The notes under the pieces: model-generated
Seen by the model: only the letters and a program-made list of their open reading frames with translations
Database searches by the model: none
What the model was told of the DNA's origin: nothing
Translations under genes and position numbers: made by a program
Assembly: GCA_023391835.1 (NCBI GenBank)
Contig: JAEWAE010000008.1
Span: 1 to 29,990 of the forward strand
Length of the DNA: 29,990 nucleotides
Direction of reading: 5' to 3'
From: Bacillota bacterium
Lineage (GTDB): Bacteria > Bacillota > Clostridia > Oscillospirales > Ethanoligenentaceae
Shown: positions 1-7,460 of the stretch, one piece after another
How positions within the stretch are numbered: position 1 is the stretch's first letter
How the letters are laid out: every line of letters begins with the position of its first letter

Positions 1-17
1 GACAGTCTGTCGAAAAA
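1..17 (+). repeat. Left terminal inverted repeat of the IS
   Basis: GACAGTCTGTCGAAAAA matches the inverted right end at 14 of 17 positions and begins with the same GACAG tip. Confidence 0.85.
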
Positions 18-41
18 GGTCTAGCGAAAGCTGGGCTTTTT
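14..41 (+). terminator. Hairpin inside the left IS end
   Basis: Twelve pairs, some of them G-U, close a GAAA tetraloop (26-29), and the 3' arm is U-rich (37-41). Such a structure just inside an IS end would stop read-through transcription from outside into the transposase gene. That role is inferred; the hairpin is seen in sequence. Confidence 0.6.
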
Positions 42-78
42 CGTTGTAAAATAGTAAAATAGAAATAGGTGATGAAAG

Positions 79-1491
79 ATGTTGGAACGGGAAAAGCTAC
101 GCAGAGATGCAGTAGAATTTGTGAACACAGACCTGTTGGTACCGCAGGATCATTTGCTGCGAAAGATTGACAGCGTGGTAGACTTTGGCCGCATTTATGA
201 CTTTGTAGAAGATTTGTATTGTGAGGACAACGGTCGTCCCAGCGCGGACCCGGTCGTCCTGTTTAAGATTGTTCTGATCCAGCATCTGTACGGAATTCCC
301 TCTTTGCGCCGGACGATGCAGGAAATCAATATGAATATCGCGTACCGGTGGTTTCTGGGATATACGCTGAACGAGGAGCTGCCGCATTTCTCCACTGTGA
401 GTTACAATTTTAAGCATCGGTTCACAGAGAAAACCGTGGAGCAGGTATTTTCCTGGATTTTGCAGGAAGCAAACGTCGCCGGGTATTTAGAGCCGGAAGC
501 AGTATTTGTGGATGGGACGCATATCAAAGCAAACGCCAACATCAACAAGAAGATCAAAAAGGCGGTCCCTCAGGCGGCAAAGCGTTATGCTTCGGAATTA
601 ATGGAAGAGGTTAATGCTGATCGGGAAGATCATGGGAAGAAGCCGTTTGACGGCACTCCGAAACAGCCGAAGGAAAAAGAAATCACGGTGTCCAAAACAG
701 ACCCGGAAAGCGGGTTGTTCCAAAAGGGAGAACACAAGAAATGTTTTGCTTACGAAGCGCATACAGCCTGCGACAAACACAATTTCATTCTTGCAGTTGA
801 GGTGACTCCGGGAAATGTACATGACAGTGTAGCATTTGACGCGGTCTATGACAAAGTGACGGAACGGTTTCCTGGAATTGAAACAGTGGTGGCGGATGCC
901 GCCTACAAAACGCCGCATATCTGCAAACGAGTGTTTGATGACAGGCGGGTACTGTCTACAGCGTACAAGCGGCCGATGACCAAAGCGGGAAATTTGGAAT
1001 GGTGGAAGTATGTATACGACGAATATTACGACTGCGTGATCTGCCCTGAATATCAGGTCCTGCATTATGCAACAACCAACCGTGAGGGATACCGGGAATA
1101 CAAAAGCCGGAGTTACATTTGCGAAAAATGTCCGTCCCGTTCCCGCTGCACAGAGAGCAAAAGCTGCACGAAAACAGTAACGCGGCATGTGTGGCAGGAT
1201 TATGTGGAGCTTGCGGAAGATGCCCGGCATACACCAAAATACAAAGAGCTTTATCAAAAGCGAAAAGAAACCATTGAGCGTGTCTTCGCCGATGCAAAAG
1301 TGAAATACGGGATGCGCTACACGTTCTACCGGGGCTTAACTCAAGTGACGAATTGGGTTAAGCTTAAGTTTGCTGCCATGAATCTCAAAAAGCTGGCAAT
1401 GTGGAAGTGGCGGAATGGTCGTCCCTCTCGATTTATCCTGATTTTGCATTATGCCGTTTTCTCCTATGGAAAGAACCCATCCTTCGCTTAA
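79..1491 (+). CDS. IS1182-family DDE transposase
   Basis: A 470-residue transposase that cuts and joins the ends of this element. The IS4/IS5-like N-terminal domain, with the stretch DPVVLFKIVLIQHLYGIPSL, is typical of IS1182. The catalytic triad is visible: Asp145 in VFVDGTHIKA, Asp273 in VVADAAYKTP, and Glu400 in ETIERVFADAK followed by the family's KYGMRYTFYRG. Between the second Asp and the Glu lies a Cys cluster (CVICPEY, then CEKCPSRSRC and SKSC) that may bind zinc, common in this family. The ATG follows AGGTGATGAAAG, a usable ribosome site. The frame is unbroken and of usual length, so the element is probably active. The stop codon lies in the loop of the right-end hairpin. Confidence 0.93.
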   Translation: MLEREKLRRDAVEFVNTDLLVPQDHLLRKIDSVVDFGRIYDFVEDLYCEDNGRPSADPVVLFKIVLIQHLYGIPSLRRTMQEINMNIAYRWFLGYTLNEELPHFSTVSYNFKHRFTEKTVEQVFSWILQEANVAGYLEPEAVFVDGTHIKANANINKKIKKAVPQAAKRYASELMEEVNADREDHGKKPFDGTPKQPKEKEITVSKTDPESGLFQKGEHKKCFAYEAHTACDKHNFILAVEVTPGNVHDSVAFDAVYDKVTERFPGIETVVADAAYKTPHICKRVFDDRRVLSTAYKRPMTKAGNLEWWKYVYDEYYDCVICPEYQVLHYATTNREGYREYKSRSYICEKCPSRSRCTESKSCTKTVTRHVWQDYVELAEDARHTPKYKELYQKRKETIERVFADAKVKYGMRYTFYRGLTQVTNWVKLKFAAMNLKKLAMWKWRNGRPSRFILILHYAVFSYGKNPSFA

Positions 1492-1509
1492 TGCGTCGGA
1501 TGGGTTCTT
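1471..1509 (+). terminator. Hairpin at the right IS end, overlapping the transposase stop
   Basis: AAGAACCCATCC (1471-1482) pairs perfectly with GGATGGGTTCTT (1498-1509). The transposase stop codon is in the loop. It probably ends transposase transcription and limits antisense entry. Confidence 0.6.
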
Positions 1510-1521
1510 CGACAATCTGTC
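1505..1521 (-). repeat. Right terminal inverted repeat of the IS
   Basis: The reverse complement reads GACAGATTGTCGAAGAA, matching the left end at 14 of 17 positions. Confidence 0.85.
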
Positions 1522-1553
1522 CGTTCCGCTTTTTAAGCGGAGCGGATTTTTTT
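1520..1553 (+). terminator. Rho-independent terminator fused to the IS end
   Basis: TCCGTTCCGC (1520-1529) pairs with GCGGAGCGGA (1537-1546), ten pairs with one G-U, followed by seven T. The T-run shows it reads forward, so it belonged to a forward gene now separated from it by the IS. The first two stem bases come from the IS tip. It also faces the 3' end of the penicillin-binding protein gene eight bases away. Confidence 0.8.
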
Positions 1554-1560
1554 ATCAGTC

Positions 1561-3714
1561 TCAGTTGCCGGAGCTGGAAGAGCCGGACGATGAGCCGCTC
1601 AATGCCGGGTCGCTGGCGCTGTACCAGCCCACGGAGTCGCCGCCCGCAGTCACCTGGCCGGTGTTCGAGTCATAATTGGCCTGCACCACATTGCCCGAAG
1701 CACTGAAATTCTTGGCGGCCATGCCTGACTCCACCTTGGTCATGACGTATTTCCACGCCATCATGGCGGGGTTGGTGCTTTCGGTCATATCCTTGTTGAG
1801 CTTGTAGCCGGTCCAGCACACGCCTACATAATCCGGGGTGACGCCGCAGAACCAGCGGTCATAGTTTTCGGTGGTCGTGCCCGTCTTGCCGCCTGCCGGG
1901 AAACTCAGCCCCTTCAGACGCACAGCCGTACCGTCCGCCCGCTGGATATCCTGCTGCAGCAGCTTGTTGACGATGGTGGCCGTCTCGGGGCTGACGGCCT
2001 GAGTGTAGGTCGGTTTCTGTTCCAGCACCACATTGCCGCCGGCGTCAGTCACCTTGGTGTAGCTGTAGGGCTTGGTGTAGACCCCGCCGTTGCCGAAAAT
2101 CTGATAGCCCCCGGTCATCTCGCGCACGGTGACGCCGTCGGTGACGGCACCGATGGCCAGATACACACCGATGTCGCTGTAGACCTTGTTTTTGATGGTC
2201 TTGGATTTGACAAGCGTCGTGAAGCCGAGCTTGCCGGTGAGAAAATTGAAAGATTTCGTGGGGGTCAGCCGCTGCATGATCTGGGCCGCCACGGCGTTTT
2301 TCGAGCGGGCCAGCGCCTCCACCACCGGGATATCCCGGTACCCTCCGTCGGAACCCTCGTCCCAATCGGGGCTGTTTTTACCACCGTCATAGGGCCAGCC
2401 GCGTCCGTTGACCGTTGTCACCGGGCCATCCTTGACGGCGGTGGACCAGTTGATCAGCCCCGCATCGATGGCCGGGCCATAAACCGCCAGCGGTTTGATG
2501 GAAGAGCCCGGCTGCCGGGGGATGTCGTTGGCAAAGTCGGTGACCATATTCCCGGTTTTCTGCCCCCGGTCGCCCTCCACGCCGACGATCTTGCCCGAGT
2601 AGTCGGTGATCATCATGGCCGAGTTGTAATAGTTGCCGTCCGGCCCCTTGGACCAGTAGTCGATATTCTGATACACCGCGTCCATCGCGGCCTGGACCCT
2701 TGTGTCCTCGGTGGTATAGATGCGGTAGCCCTGGGTGTAGATCTGGTTGAGGGCATAGGAGTAGGTATAACCTTTCTGACTGACCAGATCGTTGGCCACG
2801 TCCTTGATGACCATGTCGACAAACCAGCTGTGGAGCGTGGATGGTTTGGGGGAATATGTCAGATTCTCAGCCACCGCGGCATCATACTGGGCCTGGGTGA
2901 TCATTTTCTGCGCAAGCATATTGCGCAGCACATATTCCTTCCGCTTTTTTAGGTTATCCGGATGCTTGTACGGGTCGTAACTCACCGGGTTCTGGGTGAT
3001 ACCGGCCAGCGTGGCGCACTGGGCCAGATCCAGATCCTTGACGTTTTTGCCGAAATAAAGATTGGCTGCGGCCTGCACCCCATAGCAGTTGTTATTCATG
3101 GTGATGGTGTTGAGGTAGGCCTCGAGGATCTGGTTCTTGCTGTACTTTTTTTCCACCGAGAGGGCGGTGACGATCTCGCGGATCTTCACCGGGACGGTGC
3201 GGTTGTAAAAATTGCCCTCCAGATTTTTGACCAGCTGCTGGGTAATGGTGGACCCGCCGCCGGCCGACTGATGAAAATGAAACAGCAGGTTGAAAAATGC
3301 GCCGGCGCTGCGCGTGATATCCACGCCCTCATGTTCGTTGAATCGCTTATCCTCCGTGCTGATGACGGCGTTTTTGAGATTATCCGGCACATCCGAAAGA
3401 TTGACCCAGACACTGTTGTAATCCCCGCTGAGCTCGGCTATCTGGGTCTGCTGGCCGGTGGAGGAATCGGTGGCGTACATGAAGCTGCTGGATTTGAGCT
3501 TGGAATTGTCCAGACTGATATTATAGGGCTTGACGAAGCACAGCACGTACACGCCGATAGCGCCCACCATGAGGCTGCCGGTGATGATGCCGATCAGCAG
3601 GATGGTCACCACCACGCGGCCGACGGCCGAAGCCGCCCGTTTGCCGGTAGAGCGCTTTTGCCGGGCGGGAGCCGATGCCCGCGCGGCGGGTTTCCGAGGA
3701 GTTTCCTTCTTCAA
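1561..3714 (-). CDS. Class A penicillin-binding protein (PBP1a type)
   Basis: A bifunctional peptidoglycan synthase that polymerises lipid II and cross-links peptides outside the membrane. I choose a TTG start at 3714 because AAGGGAGG sits six bases upstream, giving 717 residues; in-frame starts at 3738 and 3828 lack such a site. A basic cytoplasmic tail is followed by one membrane segment (about residues 30-55). The glycosyltransferase-51 domain shows EDKRFNEHEG (catalytic Glu121) and GGSTITQQLVKN. The transpeptidase domain shows SSIK (Ser404), a SKN motif and KTGTT (Lys610). The C-terminal tail is Gly/Ser-rich, possibly a flexible tether. It is a single-gene unit with its own promoter. Which cell-cycle stage it serves is not evident; sporulation genes lie on the other side of the promoter region. 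Confidence 0.93.
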   Translation of the reverse strand: MKKETPRKPAARASAPARQKRSTGKRAASAVGRVVVTILLIGIITGSLMVGAIGVYVLCFVKPYNISLDNSKLKSSSFMYATDSSTGQQTQIAELSGDYNSVWVNLSDVPDNLKNAVISTEDKRFNEHEGVDITRSAGAFFNLLFHFHQSAGGGSTITQQLVKNLEGNFYNRTVPVKIREIVTALSVEKKYSKNQILEAYLNTITMNNNCYGVQAAANLYFGKNVKDLDLAQCATLAGITQNPVSYDPYKHPDNLKKRKEYVLRNMLAQKMITQAQYDAAVAENLTYSPKPSTLHSWFVDMVIKDVANDLVSQKGYTYSYALNQIYTQGYRIYTTEDTRVQAAMDAVYQNIDYWSKGPDGNYYNSAMMITDYSGKIVGVEGDRGQKTGNMVTDFANDIPRQPGSSIKPLAVYGPAIDAGLINWSTAVKDGPVTTVNGRGWPYDGGKNSPDWDEGSDGGYRDIPVVEALARSKNAVAAQIMQRLTPTKSFNFLTGKLGFTTLVKSKTIKNKVYSDIGVYLAIGAVTDGVTVREMTGGYQIFGNGGVYTKPYSYTKVTDAGGNVVLEQKPTYTQAVSPETATIVNKLLQQDIQRADGTAVRLKGLSFPAGGKTGTTTENYDRWFCGVTPDYVGVCWTGYKLNKDMTESTNPAMMAWKYVMTKVESGMAAKNFSASGNVVQANYDSNTGQVTAGGDSVGWYSASDPALSGSSSGSSSSGN

Positions 3715-3875
3715 AAGACAACCTCCCTTGAGGTACATCGTACCCGATGGAAAACCGGGCTGCCGGAGGCGGTCCTCCGGCCCGGGCACGGAATAGAATA
3801 GGGTGAACGGAAAGGGTAAATTCCCCACTCACCGGGATGCCAAATGGATGCCCAAAAATAGGTATAGCGCTTATT

Positions 3876-3884
3876 ATTATACCA
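3876..3884 (-). promoter_or_regulatory. Extended -10 promoter of the penicillin-binding protein gene
   Basis: Read on the minus strand the sequence is TGGTATAAT, a consensus -10 hexamer (3876-3881) with the TGn extension. No good -35 hexamer is seen at 17-18 bases; A/T-rich sequence lies upstream. It would give a leader of about 150 bases before the TTG start. Confidence 0.5.
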
Positions 3885-3975
3885 CAGTTTTGCCGTTTTT
3901 AATTAAAAAAGAAAATTTTGCATGGCATAAAACCCCTGGGGGGCGGGCAAACTACCGTCAAGGGAGTGATTTTGG

Positions 3976-4311
3976 TTGAAACGACAGCTGGCGGGCGTAT
4001 TGGCGGCAGCCGCTGTGACGGGCGCTGCTTTTACGGGGGCCTATATGCTGCCGGTCGGCCGGGCGATATTTGCCGGTTCGTCGGCGGTGAGCGGTGCGGC
4101 CGCTTCGAGCACCGAATCGGCTCTGCTTTATACAATGCGCACCTGGGAGGGCAAGATCGGGGTTTTCCGTGCCGGCGCCTCCTCCCCCTATCAGGTGCTG
4201 GATGTGTATGTGGAAACGCTGCCGAGGGAAGAGCAGGAAAAGCTGACCGCCGGCATCCCGATCTATTCGGAAAAACAACTGCAGTCGATGATCGACAACT
4301 ATACCAGTTGA
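3976..4311 (+). CDS. Small BofC C-terminal-domain-like protein, signal-anchored
   Basis: A 111-residue protein with an N-terminal hydrophobic segment (about residues 5-28) that should export or anchor it. The rest has the pattern of a BofC C-terminal domain: LLYTMRTWEGKIGVFRAG, then YQVLDVYVETLPREEQEKL, then a helix ending in SEKQLQSMIDNYTS. In Bacillus, BofC lies between the forespore membranes and restrains the SpoIVB protease, which controls pro-sigma-K processing. Here the next gene is sigK, which fits. The start is TTG with AGGGAG about nine bases upstream. The assignment rests on recalled pattern similarity rather than an alignment, and it is shorter than Bacillus BofC because the N-terminal domain is missing. 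Confidence 0.6.
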   Translation: MKRQLAGVLAAAAVTGAAFTGAYMLPVGRAIFAGSSAVSGAAASSTESALLYTMRTWEGKIGVFRAGASSPYQVLDVYVETLPREEQEKLTAGIPIYSEKQLQSMIDNYTS

Positions 4312-4346
4312 CAGGCGGAGGTGTCCGGGCGGGCGCGTCCGCCTGT
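4311..4346 (+). terminator. Possible terminator or attenuator between the BofC-like gene and sigK
   Basis: ACAGGCGGA (4311-4319) pairs with TCCGCCTGT (4338-4346), and CCGTTTCTT follows. The loop is long and the T-run is broken, so termination would be partial. Confidence 0.4.
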
Positions 4347-4400
4347 CCGTTTCTTCCCGCGGGCGGCCCGCCGCGCGTGAAAACCACCGGGGGGACTGGC

Positions 4401-4428
4401 ACGGCGCGGTGTGTGACGGCATAGGATA
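4401..4428 (+). promoter_or_regulatory. Sigma-K-like promoter upstream of sigK
   Basis: CATAGGATA (4420-4428) fits the Bacillus sigma-K -10 consensus CATAnnnTA, with an AC dinucleotide (4401-4402) 17 bases upstream. The motif is short and no sigma-A promoter is apparent here. If real, sigK would be partly self-activated, as in Bacillus. Confidence 0.4.
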
Positions 4429-4480
4429 GGGATGCGGCACTTTGTGCGTCGATACTGTGCCGGTCTGGGAGGACGACCCC

Positions 4481-5200
4481 ATGTTTTTCACCACATTGGG
4501 ATTAGCCGCCGCCAACCTGATCTATCTGGTGCTGCACGTCACCAATTCCGGCTCGTTTCCGCGCCCGCTGACGGCGGCGGAGGAGCGGCACTATCTGGAG
4601 CTTCTCAAATCGGGGGACAAGACGGCCAAAAATGTGCTCATCGAACGCAACCTGCGTCTGGTGGCGCACATCATCAAAAAGTATTACTCCAACGCGCGGG
4701 ATCAGGACGACCTGATTTCCATCGGCACCATCGGGCTGATCAAGGCGGTCAACACCTTCGACGGGGATAAGGGCACCCGCCTGGCGACCTACGCCGCCCG
4801 ATGCATCGAGAATGAAATCCTCATGTATTTCCGCAACCAGAAAAAGTCCGCCCAGGACGTATACATCAATGACCCCATCGACACCGACAAGGACGGCAAC
4901 CAGCTCACCTTGCTGGATGTGGTCAGCAGCGACGACACCATTCTGGACGACGTGGATCTGAAAATGAAAGCGGAACGCCTGCACACCTACATACAGAGCT
5001 CCCTGGGCTGCCGGGAGCGCACGATCATCGAAATGCGTTACGGCATCAACGGCCGCAAGCCCCAGACCCAGCGCGAGGTGGCCAAGGCACTGGGCATTTC
5101 CCGCTCCTACGTGTCGCGTATCGAAAAAAAAACTCTTTTGGATCTCAAGGCCATGTTCGAGCGGGAAGATGGTTCCCGCCGCCCGCCGGCCGGGAGCTGA
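4481..5200 (+). CDS. sigK: RNA polymerase sporulation sigma factor SigK (pro-form)
   Basis: The late mother-cell sigma factor. The ATG at 4481, with GGGAGG about eight bases upstream, gives 239 residues; an earlier in-frame ATG at 4442 lacks a site. The N-terminus MFFTTLGLAAANLIYLVLHV is hydrophobic and aligns with the pro-sequence of Bacillus pro-sigma-K, so the product is probably held at the membrane until cleaved. Region 2 is clear (NLRLVAHIIKKYY, DLISIGTIGLIKAV, RLATYAARCIENEILM), as is the region 4 helix-turn-helix (QREVAKALGISRSYVSRIEKK). The frame is unbroken, with no skin-type element splitting it. The preceding BofC-like gene suggests a sporulation locus. A strong terminator follows. 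Confidence 0.95.
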   Translation: MFFTTLGLAAANLIYLVLHVTNSGSFPRPLTAAEERHYLELLKSGDKTAKNVLIERNLRLVAHIIKKYYSNARDQDDLISIGTIGLIKAVNTFDGDKGTRLATYAARCIENEILMYFRNQKKSAQDVYINDPIDTDKDGNQLTLLDVVSSDDTILDDVDLKMKAERLHTYIQSSLGCRERTIIEMRYGINGRKPQTQREVAKALGISRSYVSRIEKKTLLDLKAMFEREDGSRRPPAGS

Positions 5201-5228
5201 GCCTTCCGTTTCCCCGCCGGTCACCATT

Positions 5229-5256
5229 GCCGGGCCCCTTGCGGCCCGGCTTTTTT
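5229..5256 (+). terminator. Rho-independent terminator of sigK
   Basis: GCCGGGCC (5229-5236) pairs with GGCCCGGC (5243-5250) around a six-base loop, followed by six T. Confidence 0.9.
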
Positions 5257-5362
5257 ATGTAATAAAGGGTTGCCCCCTGGATATGTGGCGATCCATCCGT
5301 TAAAACGGTGTCAATATGTGCAATATGCCAAATAGTTTCCCACATCATTGGCAGATATGCTG

Positions 5363-5398
5363 ATGGATAAACTGGTATATTAGTGCTAATATATCAGT
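5363..5398 (+). promoter_or_regulatory. uxu operator palindrome with an overlapping putative promoter
   Basis: The arms ACTG(G)TATATTAG (5371-5383) and CTAATATA(T)CAGT (5386-5398) are complementary apart from one mismatch at 5375/5394, giving a 28-bp operator-like palindrome centred on TG. TGGATA (5363-5368) and TAATAT (5387-5392), 17 bases apart, are a weak candidate promoter overlapping it. The likely ligand-responsive repressor is the GntR protein encoded in the same operon. The palindrome is seen; the binding partner is inferred. Confidence 0.6.
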
Positions 5399-5474
5399 TG
5401 AATCTTATCCTACCTCACTTTGGGGAAAAATAACGCAGCTGAAGCATTCGACAATTCAGAAAGGAAGTTATACC

Positions 5475-6548
5475 ATGGACATGACTCTGCGCTGGTTCGG
5501 CACCGGCTATGACTCTGTCACCCTCGAGCAGATCCGCCAGATCCCCGGTGTCACGGGCGTCATCACCACCCTTTACGGCACCAAGCCGGGCGAAGTGTGG
5601 AAGACTGAGGATATCCGCGCGCTGAAAAAAGAAGTGGAGGACGCAGGTCTTGCCATCAAGGGCATCGAGAGCGTCAACATCCACGACGCCATCAAAGTCG
5701 GCGGCCCCGACCGCGACGAATATATTGCAAACTATATCACCACCCTCGAACGTCTGGGGCAGGAAGACATCCACATGGTGTGCTACAACTTCATGCCCGT
5801 CTTCGACTGGACCCGCACCGACCTGGCCAAGCGCCGTCCGGACGGCTCCACCGTGCTTGCCTATGACGACAAGGTCATTTCCGGCCTGAGCCTGGACGAG
5901 ATGTTCAATTCCATGCAGAAAAAGTCCAACGGTTTCGTGCTGCCCGGCTGGGAGCCCGACCGCATCGCCCGCAACAAAGAACTTTTTGAAATGTACAAGG
6001 ATGTGGACGAGGAAAAGCTTTTCGACAACCTCGGCTATTTCCTGCGGGCCATTCAGCCGGTGTGCGAAAAGTACGACATCCGCATGGCCATCCATCCGGA
6101 CGATCCCTCGTGGTCGGTGTTCGGCCTGCCCCGCATCATCACGGGCAAGAAAAACCTGCTGCGTCTGATCCACATGGTGGACGCGCCTTTTAACGGCGTC
6201 ACCCTCTGCACCGGCTCGCTGGGTTCCAACCCGGAAAATGACATCCCCGACATCATCCGCTCGCTCAAGGGCCGCATCCACTTCGCCCATGTGCGCAACC
6301 TGCAGTATAACGGCTACCGCGACTTCCAGGAGGCCGCGCATCTTTCCCGCGACGGCTCGATGGATATGTTCGCCATCATGAAGGCGCTGTACGACATCGG
6401 CTTCGACGGGCCCATGCGTCCGGATCACGGCCGGGCCATCTGGGGCGAAGTCGCCATGCCGGGATACGGGCTTTATGACCGTGCGCTGGGTGCCACCTAT
6501 CTCAACGGCCTGTGGGAAGCGATTTCCAAAGCATATCCGCGCGCGTAA
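5475..6548 (+). CDS. uxuA: Mannonate dehydratase UxuA
   Basis: Converts D-mannonate to 2-keto-3-deoxygluconate in cytoplasmic glucuronate breakdown. The 357 residues begin MDMTLRWFGTGYDSVTLEQIRQ and carry family stretches such as ESVNIHDAIK, the active-site region HPDDPSWSVFGLPRI (His207), HFAHVRN and RPDHGR. The length fits the Gram-positive form, shorter than the E. coli enzyme. The ATG follows AAAGGAAG. It is first in a three-gene unit with gntR and uxuB, immediately downstream of a 28-bp palindrome, so hexuronate intermediates probably induce it. Confidence 0.95.
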   Translation: MDMTLRWFGTGYDSVTLEQIRQIPGVTGVITTLYGTKPGEVWKTEDIRALKKEVEDAGLAIKGIESVNIHDAIKVGGPDRDEYIANYITTLERLGQEDIHMVCYNFMPVFDWTRTDLAKRRPDGSTVLAYDDKVISGLSLDEMFNSMQKKSNGFVLPGWEPDRIARNKELFEMYKDVDEEKLFDNLGYFLRAIQPVCEKYDIRMAIHPDDPSWSVFGLPRIITGKKNLLRLIHMVDAPFNGVTLCTGSLGSNPENDIPDIIRSLKGRIHFAHVRNLQYNGYRDFQEAAHLSRDGSMDMFAIMKALYDIGFDGPMRPDHGRAIWGEVAMPGYGLYDRALGATYLNGLWEAISKAYPRA

Positions 6549-6578
6549 CTTCAGCATGCCCGGAGGGAGGGACCGTCA

Positions 6579-7349
6579 TTGCCGCAAACCGAGCCATCGG
6601 CCGCCCGCCGCGGCGGGCCGGACGCCGACGCCTACCGGCTGCTGCGCCGCAGCATCGTCGAGCTGCAGCTCAAGCCCGGCGCCATCCTGAGCATCAGGGA
6701 TCTGTGCGAGCATTTCGGATTAAGCCGCTCGCCCCTGCGGGACGCCCTCATCCGCCTGAGTCAGGAGGGCCTGGTGACACTGCTGCCCCAGCGGGGCACC
6801 ATGATTTCCCGCATTGATTTCCGCCGCGTGGAGGAAGAACGCTTTCTGCGCGTGTCGGTGGAACGGCAGGTCATGGCCCTTTTCCTGCGGGAACGCGGCG
6901 AAACGGATGTCGCCCGGCTGGAACAGTCGCTGGTGCTGCAAAACGCCAGTGTCGCCGCCGGCGACCTGCGTCGCTTTATGGATCTGGACGACGATTTTCA
7001 CGATATTTTTTATGAGACCGCGCACAAATCCTTCTGCGCCTCCACCATCCGGCATGTGTCGGGCCACTACCGGCGGGTACGGCTGCTTTCCTGTGTCGAT
7101 TCGTCGATCTCGCGGGAAATCCTGCGCCAGCATCAGGAAATGATGGCCGCCATCCGTACGGGGGACGACGCGGAAGTGCTTGCTCTTTTCGACCGCCATC
7201 TCGGCAAGCTCGACGAGGAAGAGCCGGTCTTTCTGCGCAAATACCCCGACCTTTTCCAGCAAAGCGCCGCCGAAAAAAGCGGCGATTCGCTGGGTACCGA
7301 TTTTCTGCTTTCGCTTGCCGCATTTCCGGATAAAATTGATAAACTTTAA
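6579..7349 (+). CDS. GntR-family regulator, FCD type (probable uxu regulator)
   Basis: A 256-residue transcription factor. The TTG start at 6579 has GGAGG eight bases upstream and lies 30 bases after uxuA. The N-terminal winged helix-turn-helix runs about residues 15-80 (SIRDLCEHFGLSRSPLRDALIRLSQEGLV, then a wing LLPQRGTMISRID). The C-terminal FCD helical domain has the metal- and ligand-binding pattern: Asp and His in DLDDDFHDIF, then His residues in HVSGHYRR, LRQHQEMM and FDRHLGKL. Lying between uxuA and uxuB, it probably senses a hexuronate intermediate and binds the palindrome at 5371-5398, controlling its own operon. The ligand is not evident from sequence. Confidence 0.88.
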   Translation: MPQTEPSAARRGGPDADAYRLLRRSIVELQLKPGAILSIRDLCEHFGLSRSPLRDALIRLSQEGLVTLLPQRGTMISRIDFRRVEEERFLRVSVERQVMALFLRERGETDVARLEQSLVLQNASVAAGDLRRFMDLDDDFHDIFYETAHKSFCASTIRHVSGHYRRVRLLSCVDSSISREILRQHQEMMAAIRTGDDAEVLALFDRHLGKLDEEEPVFLRKYPDLFQQSAAEKSGDSLGTDFLLSLAAFPDKIDKL

Positions 7350-7361
7350 ATGTTTTGCTTT

Positions 7362-7376
7362 TCCGCCGAAGGCGGA
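7362..7376 (+). other. Small intercistronic hairpin before uxuB
   Basis: TCCGCC and GGCGGA close a GAA loop. No T-run follows, so it is more likely an mRNA processing or stability element than a terminator. Confidence 0.4.
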
Positions 7377-7460
7377 TGAAGAAGTGCGACTTTTCCCGAT
7401 CTTAAATGAATTTGCTGTAAAACGCCGTGACCATTTGATTCAACAGAGGAGGTTTCTGTT

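Larger units (their letters stand above)
1..1521 (+). mobile_element. Complete IS1182-family insertion sequence
   Basis: A single transposase gene is bounded by imperfect inverted repeats: 1-17 reads GACAGTCTGTCGAAAAA, and the reverse complement of 1505-1521 reads GACAGATTGTCGAAGAA (14 of 17 identical). Both ends carry hairpins just inside the repeats. The element is visibly less GC-rich than its neighbours, with many AAA, GAA and ATT codons, as expected of recent arrival. The right end abuts a terminator (1520-1553) that must have served a forward gene to the left before insertion. The target duplication cannot be checked because the left flank lies outside the window; the left tip coincides with base 1. 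Confidence 0.88.

Noticed and set aside
5260..5474. Catabolite-repression (cre) site upstream of uxuA
   Set aside because: CCGTTAAAACGG at 5297-5308 is palindromic but does not fit the cre consensus.
5415..6557. 380-codon open frame opposite uxuA
   Set aside because: Antisense to uxuA; no start site or domain support.
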